Source: Rhodospirillales bacterium
GTDB taxonomy: Bacteria > Pseudomonadota > Alphaproteobacteria > Reyranellales > Reyranellaceae
DNA length: 64,000 bases
Assembly (NCBI GenBank): GCA_016699855.1
Contig: CP064988.1
Coordinates: 2,694,501 to 2,758,500, forward strand
Direction: 5' to 3'
How positions within the stretch are numbered: position 1 is the first letter of the stretch; each line of letters begins with the position of its first letter. Shown piece by piece: positions 52,484 to 62,894 of this stretch. A program made the position numbers and the translations under genes. Below the pieces are notes generated by a model. The model ran no database searches and had not been told where the DNA came from. It saw only the letters and a list, made by a program, of their open reading frames with translations.

Positions 52484-54103
52484 TCACTCCAGCGGCGTCG
52501 TGTCGCGCGGGTCGGGCGGCAGGGTGCGGTCGCGGCGCAGCAGGCCGCGGATCTCGACCGGCCGGATGACGCCAAGCGCCGCGCCGAAGGCGACGAACGC
52601 CGCGCCGCCGCCGCCGCACAGGATCAGCAGGGCCAGCCAGCGTCCGGCGCCGCCGGCGTCGAAGGCGCCGCCGAGCGGCGTCCACGCCATCGCCGCCCAT
52701 AGCGTGGCGCCCATCAGCGCCGCCGCCAGCGCGATGCGCGGTCCGCGCGCCGCCAACCGCGCGTCGACATGGAAGTGGCCTCGGCGGCGCAGCACCAGCC
52801 ACATCAGGACGGCGTTGAACCAGCCGGCGACCGACGACGCCAGCGCAACGCCGACATGCTCCAGCCGCGGCATCAACCCGCGCTCGGGCAGCGTGATGAA
52901 CAGCAGGTTCAGCGCGATGTTGAGGGAGATGCAGAACACCGCGATCTTGAGCGGCGTGGCGGTGTCCTCGCGCGCGAAGAAGCCCGGCGCCAGCGTCTTG
53001 GTCAGGATGAAAGCCGGCAGCCCCAGCGCGAACACCGTCAGCGCCTCGGCCGTGCGGCGCGCGTCCTCGGCTGTGAACTGGCCGCGTAGGAACAGCGTGG
53101 CGATCACCGGCCACGCCACCACGGCCAGCGCGACGGCCGCCGGCAGCGAGAACAGCAGGCCGAACTCGACGGCGCGGTTCTGGCTGTGCATGGCGCCGGC
53201 GGCCTGGTCGTCGCGGATCAGCCGCGCCAGCCGCGGCAGAAGCGCCGTGCCGATCGCGACGCCGACCACGCCCAGCGGCAGCTGGTTGATGCGGTCGGCG
53301 TAGTACAGCACCGAGATCGCGCCGGTCGGCAGCAGCGACGCCCACACGATCTCGAGCACGAGGTTGATCTGCTGGACGCCGGCGCCGACGGCGGCGGGCA
53401 GCGCCAGAGTCAGCAGGCGCCGCACGCGGGCGGTCAGGCGCGGGAAGGCGAGCGGCAGCGCCACGCCGGCCTGCCGGCACGCCACCAGAAGCCACAGCCA
53501 TTGCGCCACGCCGGCGAGGCAGAGCCCCCACGACAGCGCGTAGCCGGCGTTCGGTAGGAACGGCGTCAGCGCGAACAACGCGCCGATCAATGACAGGTTG
53601 AACAGCACCTGCGAGGCCGCCGCGTGGCCGTAGCGGTCGAGCGAGTTGAGGATCCCGGCGTAGAGCGACGCCAGCGAGATGAACAACAGGTAGGGGAACG
53701 CGATCCGGCTGAACTCGATGGCGAAGCTCAGCGTCTCCGGCGGCTTCGACGCCAGTCCCGGCGCAACCAGCGGCACGATCCACGCCATGGCGGCGATGCC
53801 GGCCACCACGAACGGCGCCAGCACGGCCAGCAGCGCGCCCTGCGCCTCGCGCGCGAACGCCGCGGCCTCCGCGTCGCCGCCCTCGCGGCGGGCGCGCGCG
53901 AACAGCGGCACGAAGGCCGAGGCGAAGGCGCCTTCGGCGAAAAGCCGGCGGAACAGGTTCGGCAGCTTGAGCGCGATGAAGAACGCGTCGGCGACCGGTC
54001 CGGCGCCGGCCAGCGCCGCGATCGCCACGTCGCGCGCGAAGCCCAGCAGGCGGCTGAGCATCGTCCAGCCGCCGATCAACGCGATGGCGCGTCCGAAGCT
54101 CAT
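52484..54103 (-). CDS. murJ: Lipid II flippase MurJ
   Basis: This 539-residue inner-membrane protein has about fourteen helices and the MurJ/MviN pattern. It contains TMLSRLLGFARDVAIAALAG near the start, FFIALKLPNLFRRLFAEGAF, RIAFPYLLFISLASLYAGIL and PGFFAREDTATPLKIAV. It flips lipid-linked peptidoglycan precursors across the membrane and is usually essential. The ATG at 54103 fits the family start. About 220 bases separate it from the flavin monooxygenase stop upstream. Confidence 0.97.
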   Translation of the reverse strand: MSFGRAIALIGGWTMLSRLLGFARDVAIAALAGAGPVADAFFIALKLPNLFRRLFAEGAFASAFVPLFARARREGGDAEAAAFAREAQGALLAVLAPFVVAGIAAMAWIVPLVAPGLASKPPETLSFAIEFSRIAFPYLLFISLASLYAGILNSLDRYGHAAASQVLFNLSLIGALFALTPFLPNAGYALSWGLCLAGVAQWLWLLVACRQAGVALPLAFPRLTARVRRLLTLALPAAVGAGVQQINLVLEIVWASLLPTGAISVLYYADRINQLPLGVVGVAIGTALLPRLARLIRDDQAAGAMHSQNRAVEFGLLFSLPAAVALAVVAWPVIATLFLRGQFTAEDARRTAEALTVFALGLPAFILTKTLAPGFFAREDTATPLKIAVFCISLNIALNLLFITLPERGLMPRLEHVGVALASSVAGWFNAVLMWLVLRRRGHFHVDARLAARGPRIALAAALMGATLWAAMAWTPLGGAFDAGGAGRWLALLILCGGGGAAFVAFGAALGVIRPVEIRGLLRRDRTLPPDPRDTTPLE

Positions 54104-54322
54104 GCGCGCGCCCCGCCGCTACGGGCGGGCCTCGCTCGAAAGTGCGCGATGTGCGGCATGTCCTGGGGGATGTCCACGATCCGGCGCCGGTGCGCCGCAC
54201 TATGCCATCGCCGGCCGGACCGCGTCATATTTCCGACATCGCCCGCCCGTACAGTCGCGTCAGGTGGCGCCTGGCGACGTGGTGGCCGGGAGCACCGCCA
54301 CCGACAGTTCCACCGCGCGGCG

Positions 54323-55579
54323 TCAACCCGCCCGCTTGCCGGCCAGGGCGCGCAGCGTGTCGCGGTCCATGGCGACGATGCGCTTGTACTCCCCGACGAT
54401 GGACTCCAGCTCGGCCGCCGGCAGCACCGACTCCAGATCCGTGAAACCGTCCGGCGCGCGCTCCTCGACGATGTCGAGGACGCGGTCCGGGCCGCGCGCG
54501 CGGTTGGTCTCGACGATGCGCGCGGTGGCCGGCAGGCGCCGCGCCTCGTAGGCCCGCAGCGCGTCGCCGGGGTCGGCGTGCTCGGCCAGCGCGGCCGCCA
54601 GGGCCTCGCCGTCGAGGATCGCCTGCGTCGCGCCGTTGGAGCCGATCGGATACATCGGATGCGCCGCGTCGCCGAGCAGCGTCACGCGGCCGTGCGTCCA
54701 GCGCGGCAGCGGATCGCGGTCGACCATCGGGAACTCGTAGATGGCGCCGGCGCCCTTGATGATCGCCGGCACGTCGAGCCAGCCGAAATTCCAGCCGGCG
54801 AATTTCGGCAGGATGTCCTCGACGCGGCCCAGCCGGTTCCAGTCCTCGCGCCGGCGGCTCTCACCGCCGAGATACAGGTCGGCGATCCAGTTGATCAGCA
54901 CGCGGCCTTCGCCGGCCAGCCGCCGCGAGATCGGGTAGCAGACGAATTTCTGCGCCTGGTGGCCGGCCTGCACCATCGAGGCGCCGGTGAGGAACGGCGC
55001 GCCCTCGGTGGTGCCGCGCCACATCATGACGCCGTTCCATTTCGGCGGGCCTTCGTCCGGAAAGAACGCGGCGCGGACGGTGGAGTGGATGCCGTCGGCG
55101 CCGACCAGGACGTCGCATCTCTCCTCGCCGGCCGGCGCGCCGTCCTTGTCGGCGAAGCGCGCTGTCACGCGCCCGTCGGGCGCGGTCTCGAACGTGGTCA
55201 GCCGGTGGCCGGTGCGGACGTTCGCGGCGCCGAGGCGCCTCACGGCGGCCTCGAACAGGATCATCTGCAGTTCGCCGCGGTGGATCGAGAATTGCGGCCA
55301 CGGGTAGCCGCCGGAGAGTCCGCGCGGATCGCGCCAGATCGGCTGGCCGTGTCGGTTCGCGAACACGAATTCCTGCGTGCGGATGGCGACCGCGTCGAGC
55401 GCGTCGAGCAGCCCCAGCGCCGTCAGGATCCGCACGCCGCTGGACTGCACGTTGATGCCGACGCCCAGCGGCCGCACCTCGGGCACCGATTCGAACACGC
55501 GCACGTCGTGGCCGGCGTCGCGCAGGCACATCGCGGCCGTGAGTCCGCCGATCCCGGCGCCGACGACGACGATCCTCAT
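54323..55579 (-). CDS. FAD-dependent aromatic-ring monooxygenase
   Basis: This 418-residue group A flavin monooxygenase has the dinucleotide motif VVGAGIGGLTAAMCLRDAG at the N-terminus, the DG motif DVLVGADGIHSTVR, and the GD motif VTLLGDAAHPMYPIGSNG. Such enzymes use NAD(P)H and oxygen to hydroxylate aromatic acids or quinone precursors. Details such as LSGGYPWPQFSIHRGELQ point to a distinct subgroup related to PhzS and salicylate hydroxylases. The substrate is unknown. yciB lies immediately upstream on the same strand with a 24-base gap, so it may be a late addition to that operon. Confidence 0.93.
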   Translation of the reverse strand: MRIVVVGAGIGGLTAAMCLRDAGHDVRVFESVPEVRPLGVGINVQSSGVRILTALGLLDALDAVAIRTQEFVFANRHGQPIWRDPRGLSGGYPWPQFSIHRGELQMILFEAAVRRLGAANVRTGHRLTTFETAPDGRVTARFADKDGAPAGEERCDVLVGADGIHSTVRAAFFPDEGPPKWNGVMMWRGTTEGAPFLTGASMVQAGHQAQKFVCYPISRRLAGEGRVLINWIADLYLGGESRRREDWNRLGRVEDILPKFAGWNFGWLDVPAIIKGAGAIYEFPMVDRDPLPRWTHGRVTLLGDAAHPMYPIGSNGATQAILDGEALAAALAEHADPGDALRAYEARRLPATARIVETNRARGPDRVLDIVEERAPDGFTDLESVLPAAELESIVGEYKRIVAMDRDTLRALAGKRAG

Positions 55580-55603
55580 GCGCGTCCTCCCTCGCCTCGC
55601 GGC

Positions 55604-56196
55604 CTAGCCGGCCTTGAACGGATTGTCCGGGCCGTCCCAATGGCGGCGCAGCAGCGGCGTCTGGGCGACGGCGAACACCAGCGTCAGCGGCAGGCTCACG
55701 ACCATCTTCGACGCGATCCAAGTGTCGGTCGAGAAGTTGCGCCACACGATCTCGTTGATGATGGCCAGCGCGAAGAAGAACAGCGCCCAGCGCCGCGTCA
55801 GGAGGTTCCAGCCGATGTCGGTCAACCGGAAGGCGGCCCGGAACAGCGGCTTCAGCAGCGAGCGGCCGAAGAACAGGCCGCCCATCAGGATGACGCCGAA
55901 CAGGCAGTTCACGATCGTCGGCTTCATCTTGATGAAGAGCTCGTCCTGCAGCCAGATCGTCAGGCCGCCGAACACCAGCACGAACACGCCGCTGACCATC
56001 GGCATGATCGGCCACCTTCCCTCGAGGAGGCGGTAAAGGGGCAGCGCCACGCAGGTCGCGGCGACGAACACCGCCGTGCCGGTGTAGACGCCCCACCGGC
56101 CGCTGGCGGCGAAGAATATCAGCAGCGGCCCGATCTCCAGCAGCGGCCCGACCAGCTTGCGCCAGCCCGGCGGTTCCGCGCCCTCGCGTTGCTCGC

Positions 56197-56200
<4 letters not shown>
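55604..56200 (-). CDS. yciB: YciB/IspZ family inner-membrane protein (septation protein A)
   Basis: This 198-residue protein has about five membrane helices and the family features LLEIGPLLIFFAASGRWGVY, KMKPTIVNCLFGVILMGGL, RWALFFFALAIINEIVWRN and WIASKMVVSLPLTLVFA. YciB is linked to cell envelope integrity and septation. The start is a GTG overlapping the ftsY stop (GTGA). The family commonly sits beside ftsY in alphaproteobacteria. Confidence 0.95.
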
Positions 56201-57131
<931 letters not shown>

Positions 57132-57135
<4 letters not shown>

Positions 57136-58421
57136 GCCGCGACGCGCTCCACGGGCCGGCCGGTCAGCACGCCGTCGGCCAGACCCTCGATGTCGATTTC
57201 GACCAGCGCCCGCGGCGGCGCGGGGAACGCCGGCCGGACGCGCGCGAAATGCTCGCTGTGGCCGGTGCCGTCGCGCTCCATCACGACGCGCGCGCGCGTG
57301 CCGATCCGGCCGCGCAGGAACGCCTCCGCGCGCCGCGCGCCGGCCGCCCGCAGAAGCGACGCGCGTGCGCGGCGCACGTCGCCGGGCACCTGCGGCATGC
57401 GCGCCGCCGGCGTGCCGACGCGGGCCGAGTAGGGGAAGACGTGCAGCCAGGTCAGCGACGCCTCGTCGACGAGCCGCAGCGTGTTGTCGAACATGCCGTC
57501 CGTCTCGGTCGGGAAGCCGGCGATGAGATCGGCGCCGAACGCGACGCCGGGGCGGACCCGCCGGACGCGGTCGACGAGACGCAGGACGTCGCCGCGCGCG
57601 TGCCGGCGCCTCATCCGTTTGAGCACCATGTCGTCGCCCGCCTGGGCGCTGAGATGCAGGTGCGGCATCAACCGCGGCTCGTCGCCCAGCAGGGCGATCA
57701 ACGTGTCGTCGATCTCGACCGGGTCGAGAGACGACAGGCGCAGCCGCGGCAAAGCGGGCACGAGCCGCAGGAGACGGCGGCACGCCTCGCCGAGCGTCGG
57801 CCGCCCCGGAAGATCGGCCCCGAACGCCGTCAGGTCGACGCCCGTCAGCACGATCTCCGAATGGCCGGCCGCGACCGCGAGACGGGCGAGGCGCGCGATC
57901 TCGCCCAGAGGCGCCGAGCGGCTTGGTCCGCGCCCGAACGGGATGACGCAGAACGTGCAGCGATGGTCGCAACCGGTCTGGACCTGCAGAAAAGCGCGGC
58001 TCTGGCCGGAGACGCTGGCGATCGCCCGTTCGTCCGCCGGCGCGGTCATGATGTCGGCCACGCGCACCCGGCCACCGCCGTCCGTGTAGCCCTCGGTCGT
58101 CAGCTTCTCCATGTTGCCCAGGACGGAGTCGACCTCGGGCATCGCGGCCCATTTCGCCGGCGCGATCTGCGCGGCGCAGCCCGTGACGACGATGCGGGCT
58201 CCCGGCCGGTCGCGGCGCAGCCGGCGGATCGTCTGCGCCGCCTGCCGCTCCGCCTCGGCCGTGACGGCGCAGGTGTTGACGATCACCGCGCCGGACAGGC
58301 CGGCGCCGGTCGCGCGCGCCCGGATCGCGTCCGATTCGACGGCGTTCAACCGGCAGCCGAACGTGACCACCTCGACGTCGCCGCGCGTCGATGCCGCGCC
58401 GTGTGCCATCGTCGCGTTCAC
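57132..58421 (-). CDS. mtaB: tRNA t6A37 methylthiotransferase MtaB
   Basis: This 429-residue MiaB-family radical SAM enzyme has the N-terminal cluster cysteines TFGCRLNAVESDAI, VNTCAVT and TGCAAQ. The radical SAM motif is GCDHRCTFCVIPFGRGPSRS, and a C-terminal TRAM-like region follows. It adds a methylthio group to t6A at position 37 of tRNAs. The start is a GTG at 58421 overlapping the dapF stop (GTGA); an ATG 12 bases on is the alternative. Its stop overlaps ftsY (ATGA). Confidence 0.95.
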
Positions 58422-59278
58422 GGCAGCAACGACGGATCGAGCGTGCCGGTGAACGACACCGCGACGCCGCCGGTCATCAGCGCGTGGCCGTCCGGCAGCC
58501 ACTCGATCATCAGCGCGCCACCATCGAGGACGATCTCGACCTTGCGTCCGGTCAACCCGCGCCGCGCCGCCGCGACCGCCGCGGCGCAGGCGCCCGAGCC
58601 GCAGGCCAGGGTCTGGCCGGCGCCGCGCTCCCACATGCGCAGACGTAGCCTGTCGGGCCCGACGAGGCGCGCGAAGCCGATATTGGCGCGCTCGGGGAAC
58701 AGCGGATCGCGCTCCAGCCGAGGGCCGTGCTCGGCGACGACGGCGGCGTCCTGGAGCGCCGGATCGTCGACGAAGAACGTGGCGTGCGGGTTGCCCATAG
58801 AACAGGCGACGGGGTCGGAGAACGGTCCGAGCGACAGCGGCACGTGCAACGTGTCGCACGCGCGCGCCAGCGGTACGTCGCGCCAGTCCAGCCGCGCCGG
58901 CCCCATGTCGACGCTGACGATCGGCAGCCCGTTGGCGCCGGTGCCGGTCCGCTCCGATTCCAGCAACCCGGCGATGGTCTGGACGACGACGTCGTCGACG
59001 CCGCGCTCGTCCATCAGCACGGACGCCACGCAGCGCGTGGCGTTGCCGCACGCGCCGGCCTCGCTGCCGTCGGGATTGAAGATGCGCATGAAGACATCGG
59101 CGTGCCGGTCGGTCGGCGGCTCCAGCACGATCAGCTGGTCGCAGCCGACGCCGGTGGCGCGGTGCGCGATGGCGACGCGTCGGGGCGGCGGCAGGTCGAG
59201 CGGCCGCGCACGTGCGTCGAGCACGACGAAGTCGTTGCCCAGCCCGTGCATCTTCCGGAACGGCACCCCTGCGGTCAT
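58418..59278 (-). CDS. dapF: Diaminopimelate epimerase DapF
   Basis: This 286-residue epimerase has the catalytic cysteines Cys77 (GACGNATRC) and Cys226 (ACGSGACAAAVA) and the start KMHGLGNDFVVLDA. It interconverts LL- and meso-diaminopimelate for lysine and peptidoglycan synthesis, the same pathway as dapB at 97. The ATG at 59278 matches the family. A CATATA box only seven bases upstream and no Shine-Dalgarno sequence suggest a leaderless message. It is the first gene of the dapF-mtaB-ftsY-yciB operon. Confidence 0.97.
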   Translation of the reverse strand: MTAGVPFRKMHGLGNDFVVLDARARPLDLPPPRRVAIAHRATGVGCDQLIVLEPPTDRHADVFMRIFNPDGSEAGACGNATRCVASVLMDERGVDDVVVQTIAGLLESERTGTGANGLPIVSVDMGPARLDWRDVPLARACDTLHVPLSLGPFSDPVACSMGNPHATFFVDDPALQDAAVVAEHGPRLERDPLFPERANIGFARLVGPDRLRLRMWERGAGQTLACGSGACAAAVAAARRGLTGRKVEIVLDGGALMIEWLPDGHALMTGGVAVSFTGTLDPSLLP

Positions 59279-59337
59279 GCGGGGGTATATGGCGCGCCGG
59301 GGGCGCCGAGTCCATCGCGGGCCGGCGCCCCGCGGCG

Positions 59338-60258
59338 TCAGGGATTGAACGCGTCCGGCGCCGCCGCGCGCCACCGTTCCGCGCCGGGCGGGACGTAGCG
59401 GACGGTCATCCCGCGCCTGCGGCCGTCGTCAGGCCCGCCGATCTGCATCACGTCGAACGCCTCCACCCGCTTCGTGTAGATCGTCAGGTGGAGGATCCCG
59501 AGCGGGTCGTGCGGCAGCGACGGCTCGACGAACATGCCGCGAGCGGCGTCCCAGGCGGGCAGGGCGTGGTGGACCGGCCAGTTGCACAGGCTGGGCAGCG
59601 CCTCCTCCGAGAGGCCGCGCTCGTAGACCGCGACGTTCAACGCGATCTGGTCGGTCATGTCGGTCGATCGTTGCAAGGCGTCGCCGAGCGTCTCGGCCCA
59701 GACGCCCCAGGCCCGCGACCCGGCGCGGATGGCGAAGACGCCGGCATTGATCAGCGGATAGCGCACCAGCTTGGCGGCCGTCTCCGGGCCGAACGCCTTG
59801 GCGAAGGCGGCGCCGTTGACGCCGCTGAATTCGGCCCAGGCGTGGCGGTAGTGCCGGAAGGCGCGGTGGATCTCCGGCGCGACGGCGAGATCGCGCCGCG
59901 CCGCGCCGCGCAGGAGCAGGTCGATCGCGAACCAGCCCTGGACCCAGCAATCGGCGTCGATCCAGAGGTAGGTCTCGAAGCCCGGGAAGTAGCGCGCGAG
60001 GAACGGCCGCGCCGTCAGCGCCTTGAAAGCGTCGGAACAGCCGGCGCGGCCGGGAAACGCGAAATCCCAATCGGGGACGACGATCTCGGCGCCTTGGTCG
60101 CGGCACCACCGGAGTTGCGCGTCGGTCAGGCCGCAATCGAGCACGCCCAGCGCCGCGTCGCGCCCTTCAGGTTTGTCGCGGATCGACGACACGCAGCCGC
60201 GCATCAGGTCGAAATAGGCGGCGTCGCCGCCGGTGATCGCGATCCATCGGGAGGTCAT
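59338..60258 (-). CDS. Glycosyltransferase-like protein (GT-A fold)
   Basis: This 306-residue protein has a GT-A-like layout. RWIAITGGDAAYFDLMRGCV at the N-terminus and WIDADCW (DxD at 101-103) would bind metal and nucleotide sugar. INAGVFAI and TDQIALNVAV in the second half are typical of glycogenin/GT8-like transferases. Sugar and acceptor are unknown. It lies about 60 bases upstream of dapF on the same strand, but the gap holds the likely dapF promoter, so it may be a separate unit. No other polysaccharide genes are near. Confidence 0.78.
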   Translation of the reverse strand: MTSRWIAITGGDAAYFDLMRGCVSSIRDKPEGRDAALGVLDCGLTDAQLRWCRDQGAEIVVPDWDFAFPGRAGCSDAFKALTARPFLARYFPGFETYLWIDADCWVQGWFAIDLLLRGAARRDLAVAPEIHRAFRHYRHAWAEFSGVNGAAFAKAFGPETAAKLVRYPLINAGVFAIRAGSRAWGVWAETLGDALQRSTDMTDQIALNVAVYERGLSEEALPSLCNWPVHHALPAWDAARGMFVEPSLPHDPLGILHLTIYTKRVEAFDVMQIGGPDDGRRRGMTVRYVPPGAERWRAAAPDAFNP

Positions 60259-60371
60259 CTCGGTAGTCTGGCGCGCGCGGCCCCCGGCAGTCGAGGGGCG
60301 ATGTCGCTATTGTCGCGCCGCGCCGGATCGCGCACCTTGCCGCGCCGCCGAAACCGCGAAGGACCGACGCC

Positions 60372-60977
60372 ATGGCCAAGCATATCGACTACTACGTCTC
60401 GCTGATGTCGCCGTGGACGCATCTCGGCGCCGCCCGCATCGAGGCGCTGGCGCGTCAGCATGGCGCGACGATCAGGATCTGGCCGGTGGCGTTCGGCGAG
60501 ATCTTCGCGGTGTCCGGCGGCGTGCCGCTGCCCAAGCGCGCGCCGCAGCGGCAGGCCTACCGGATGATGGAGCTGAAGCGCTGGCGCGCGCATCTCGGCG
60601 TGCCGATCAATCTGGAGCCGAAATTCTTCCCCGGTGACGAGCTGCCGGCCGTCAAAAGCGTGATCGCGGTGCGCGAGCGGATCGACGGCGGCAAGGCGAT
60701 GACCTTGGCCCACGCCGTGCTCAAGGGCGTCTGGGAGCAGGACAAGAACGTGGCCGATCCGGATACGCTGGCCGGCATCATCGCCTCGGTGGGGCTCGAC
60801 CCGAAGGCGGTGGCCGGGATGGCCGCCGATCCCGCGGTCGCGGCGATGCGCGACGCCGATACGCGCATGGCCATCGAGCGCGGCGTGTTCGGCGCGCCCA
60901 GCTACGTCATCGACGGCGAGATCTTCTGGGGCCAGGACCGGCTCGACTTCGTGGCGCGCAAGCTGGCGGCCGGATAG
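60372..60977 (+). CDS. DsbA-fold isomerase, 2-hydroxychromene-2-carboxylate isomerase-like
   Basis: This 201-residue thioredoxin-fold protein has the HCCA isomerase pattern. It opens IDYYVSLMSPWTHLGAARIE, where the Ser-Pro-Trp occupies the place of a CxxC active site. Later come GVPLPKRAPQRQAYRMMEL and the cis-Pro region GVFGAPSYVIDGEIFWGQDR. Relatives use glutathione to isomerise naphthalene-pathway intermediates or act as kappa-class GSTs. No other naphthalene genes are seen, so the real substrate is open. It converges with the CPBP protease gene. Confidence 0.9.
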   Translation: MAKHIDYYVSLMSPWTHLGAARIEALARQHGATIRIWPVAFGEIFAVSGGVPLPKRAPQRQAYRMMELKRWRAHLGVPINLEPKFFPGDELPAVKSVIAVRERIDGGKAMTLAHAVLKGVWEQDKNVADPDTLAGIIASVGLDPKAVAGMAADPAVAAMRDADTRMAIERGVFGAPSYVIDGEIFWGQDRLDFVARKLAAG

Positions 60978-60992
60978 CGGCGGCCGCGCCGG

Positions 60993-61739
60993 TCAGCGGA
61001 AGAGGTGCGTCATCAGCACCGCGAGGATGTTGGTCGCGGCGTGGCCGATGACGCAGGGCCAGATCGAACCGCTGCGCTCTCGCAGCCAGCCGAACGCCAG
61101 GCCGCTCGGCACCACCAGGAGGACATGGACGACCTCCATATGGGCGGCGGCGAACAGCAGCGTCGATACGACCAAGGCCGGCCGGTAGCCGAAGCGGGCG
61201 CGGACGTAGCCGAAGACGAGACCCCGGAACACCAGCTCCTCGACGAACGGTCCGAACAGGCCGGCGACGAGCAGCGCGACTGCTGTGTCGGCGGCCGTCG
61301 TCGTGACCGACTGCATGAAGCGCTCGACCTCCAGATCGGGTTTGTAGTCGAACAGCCATTCGGCGGCGCCGAGAACGCCGAAATCGAGCACGGCGACGAC
61401 CGCGAGGCTGATCGCCACGGCGCGCCACCACCAGCCGCGGTGGAACCGTCTGAATCCCAGCAGCGGCAGCGCGAGCGAGCCGTGCCTGACGGTCGCGGCC
61501 GCCACGGCGAGCGCCGGAGCGATGAACGTCGCGGCCAGCAGCGCCAGCGACGTCATCGCCGCCTCCGGCCGATTGCCCAGCGCCATTGCCAGTTCCACGG
61601 GATCGACGAACGGCAGGCCCAGCATCAGGAGGGCGAACAGGGCACCGGTGGCGATCACGAAGGCGACGAGATCGAGGAGGGTCAGGCGGGGCGCCGCGGC
61701 GGCCGGGTCCGGCGGCGGCGTTTCAATCGGATCGGTCAT
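60993..61739 (-). CDS. CPBP family intramembrane metalloprotease
   Basis: This 248-residue multi-pass membrane protein has the CPBP (Abi/CAAX protease) motifs: EELVFR at 167-172, then AAHMEVVH and VIGHAATN with the further His and Asn ligands. These glutamate-dependent intramembrane proteases process peptides or lipidated proteins; bacterial substrates are mostly unknown. It lies 47 bases after a paralogue with the motif at exactly the same residue numbers, a clear tandem duplication. Confidence 0.92.
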   Translation of the reverse strand: MTDPIETPPPDPAAAAPRLTLLDLVAFVIATGALFALLMLGLPFVDPVELAMALGNRPEAAMTSLALLAATFIAPALAVAAATVRHGSLALPLLGFRRFHRGWWWRAVAISLAVVAVLDFGVLGAAEWLFDYKPDLEVERFMQSVTTTAADTAVALLVAGLFGPFVEELVFRGLVFGYVRARFGYRPALVVSTLLFAAAHMEVVHVLLVVPSGLAFGWLRERSGSIWPCVIGHAATNILAVLMTHLFR

Positions 61740-61786
61740 GGTCCTCTGTTCGTGGCGGAGGGGCCGTGTCGTCGCGCGGCGGTCCG

Positions 61787-62533
61787 CTAGGCCGACAGGT
61801 GGAAGTATACGACGAGAAGGCTGTTGATCGCCGCATGGCCGATGACGCACGGCCAGATCGAACCGGCGCGCTCGCGGATCACGGCGAACGCGATGCCGGC
61901 GGGCATGACCACCAGGATGTGAGCCGGCTCGATATGCGCGCACGCGAACAGCGCGGTGGTGGTCGCAGCGGACACGATGAAGCCGGTGCGCGCGCGGAGA
62001 TAGCTCCACAGGAAGCCGCGGAAGGCGACCTCCTCGGCGAGCGGCGCGAAGACGCCGATAACGGCGACCGCGCCGGCCGTCGTTCCGACAGTCGTCGTGA
62101 CGCTAGCGATCAGCCGCGCCACCTCGAAATCCGCGCTCCGGCCGAAACCCCAGCCTGCGAGATACGCGGCCGACAAGGCCAGCGCGTGCGCCGAGAGCGC
62201 CAGCGCCGGCGCGCGCCACCACCAGGCCGGCGCGCACCGCGCGAAGCCGAGCGCGGTGAACGCGTCGCGGCCGCGCGCCGACATCGCCACCGCGACACCG
62301 ATCAACAGGACCATGAACGAGGCGGCCGTCATCGCCAGATTCGTCCATGCTCCTTCGGGGCGATAGTCCAGAGCATTGGCGAGATCGTCGGTCTCGATCG
62401 CTCCGAGTGTGAAGATCAAGAACATGAACCCGATCGCGAAGCCGGAGACGCAGCCGAACACCTCGAACAAGCTGACCGGTCGGATCGACAGGCCGACCGC
62501 GGCGGCATCGGTCGGTCTGGAGGCGTCGGACAT
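61787..62533 (-). CDS. CPBP family intramembrane metalloprotease, second copy
   Basis: This 248-residue protein is the same length as its neighbour at 60993, with EEVAFR at 167-172, CAHIEPAH and VIGHAAINS. About seven or eight membrane helices are present. Shared stretches outside the active site (ERAGSIWPCVIGHAA versus ERSGSIWPCVIGHAA) show recent common ancestry. The upstream region has a perfect TATAAT on this strand at 62614-62609, but without a good -35 box. Confidence 0.92.
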   Translation of the reverse strand: MSDASRPTDAAAVGLSIRPVSLFEVFGCVSGFAIGFMFLIFTLGAIETDDLANALDYRPEGAWTNLAMTAASFMVLLIGVAVAMSARGRDAFTALGFARCAPAWWWRAPALALSAHALALSAAYLAGWGFGRSADFEVARLIASVTTTVGTTAGAVAVIGVFAPLAEEVAFRGFLWSYLRARTGFIVSAATTTALFACAHIEPAHILVVMPAGIAFAVIRERAGSIWPCVIGHAAINSLLVVYFHLSA

Positions 62534-62894
62534 TCCGGAATTCCCGTTTTGTTCAATGGAGCGGATGAAAGCGCGGTCTCGGGGAAGGCCGAAAACACCT
62601 TAGATTGTATTATATTGAAACAGGCACACGTTCCGCATGTATAGAACATGCCACATTCGAGGGGTGGAGGCGGGCGTACCGCTCCGCCCGGCCGTTTGAC
62701 TCCCAAAAGCCCGCCGCGTATACGTCCGGCCGTCCAAACGGGAAGCGCTGTTTCCCGGTCCGGGCTGGTCCAGTTGGCGGTTCGCCGCCATCGATCCCAG
62801 AGGGGCCCCGCCGATCCGCGAGTTTCGCGCATCGGCGCGTTTTGCGTTTGGATATCTGGCGCCGCCACCCGGCGGCGCGGAACGGGACGACGGG
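62534..62894 (+). promoter_or_regulatory. ffh upstream region with candidate promoter and structured leader
   Basis: These 361 bases hold no convincing gene. The left part is AT-rich (62595-62650) with TTGAAA (62615-62620) and TATAGA (62640-62645), 19 bases apart. CATGT-ATAGA-ACATG forms a small inverted repeat there (62636-62650). The rest is GC-rich and can fold. A strong hairpin with a T-rich tail (62809-62849) lies 45 bases before ffh. I see no SRP RNA signature here. Confidence 0.5.
62809..62849 (+). terminator. Terminator-like hairpin in the ffh leader
   Basis: CGCCGAT (62809-62815) pairs with ATCGGCG (62831-62837). Inside it CGCGA (62817-62821) pairs with TCGCG (62825-62829) around loop GTT, with one opposed C-C. 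CGTTTTGCGTTT follows. Twelve base pairs and a T-rich tail resemble an intrinsic terminator. With no gene just upstream on this strand, it may be an attenuator for ffh or the 3' end of a small RNA. Confidence 0.5.

Noticed and set aside
62640..62890. SRP RNA (4.5S) gene just before ffh
   Set aside because: The conserved SRP RNA helix-8 core with its GGAA-type tetraloop and AGCAGCC-like strand is not present.
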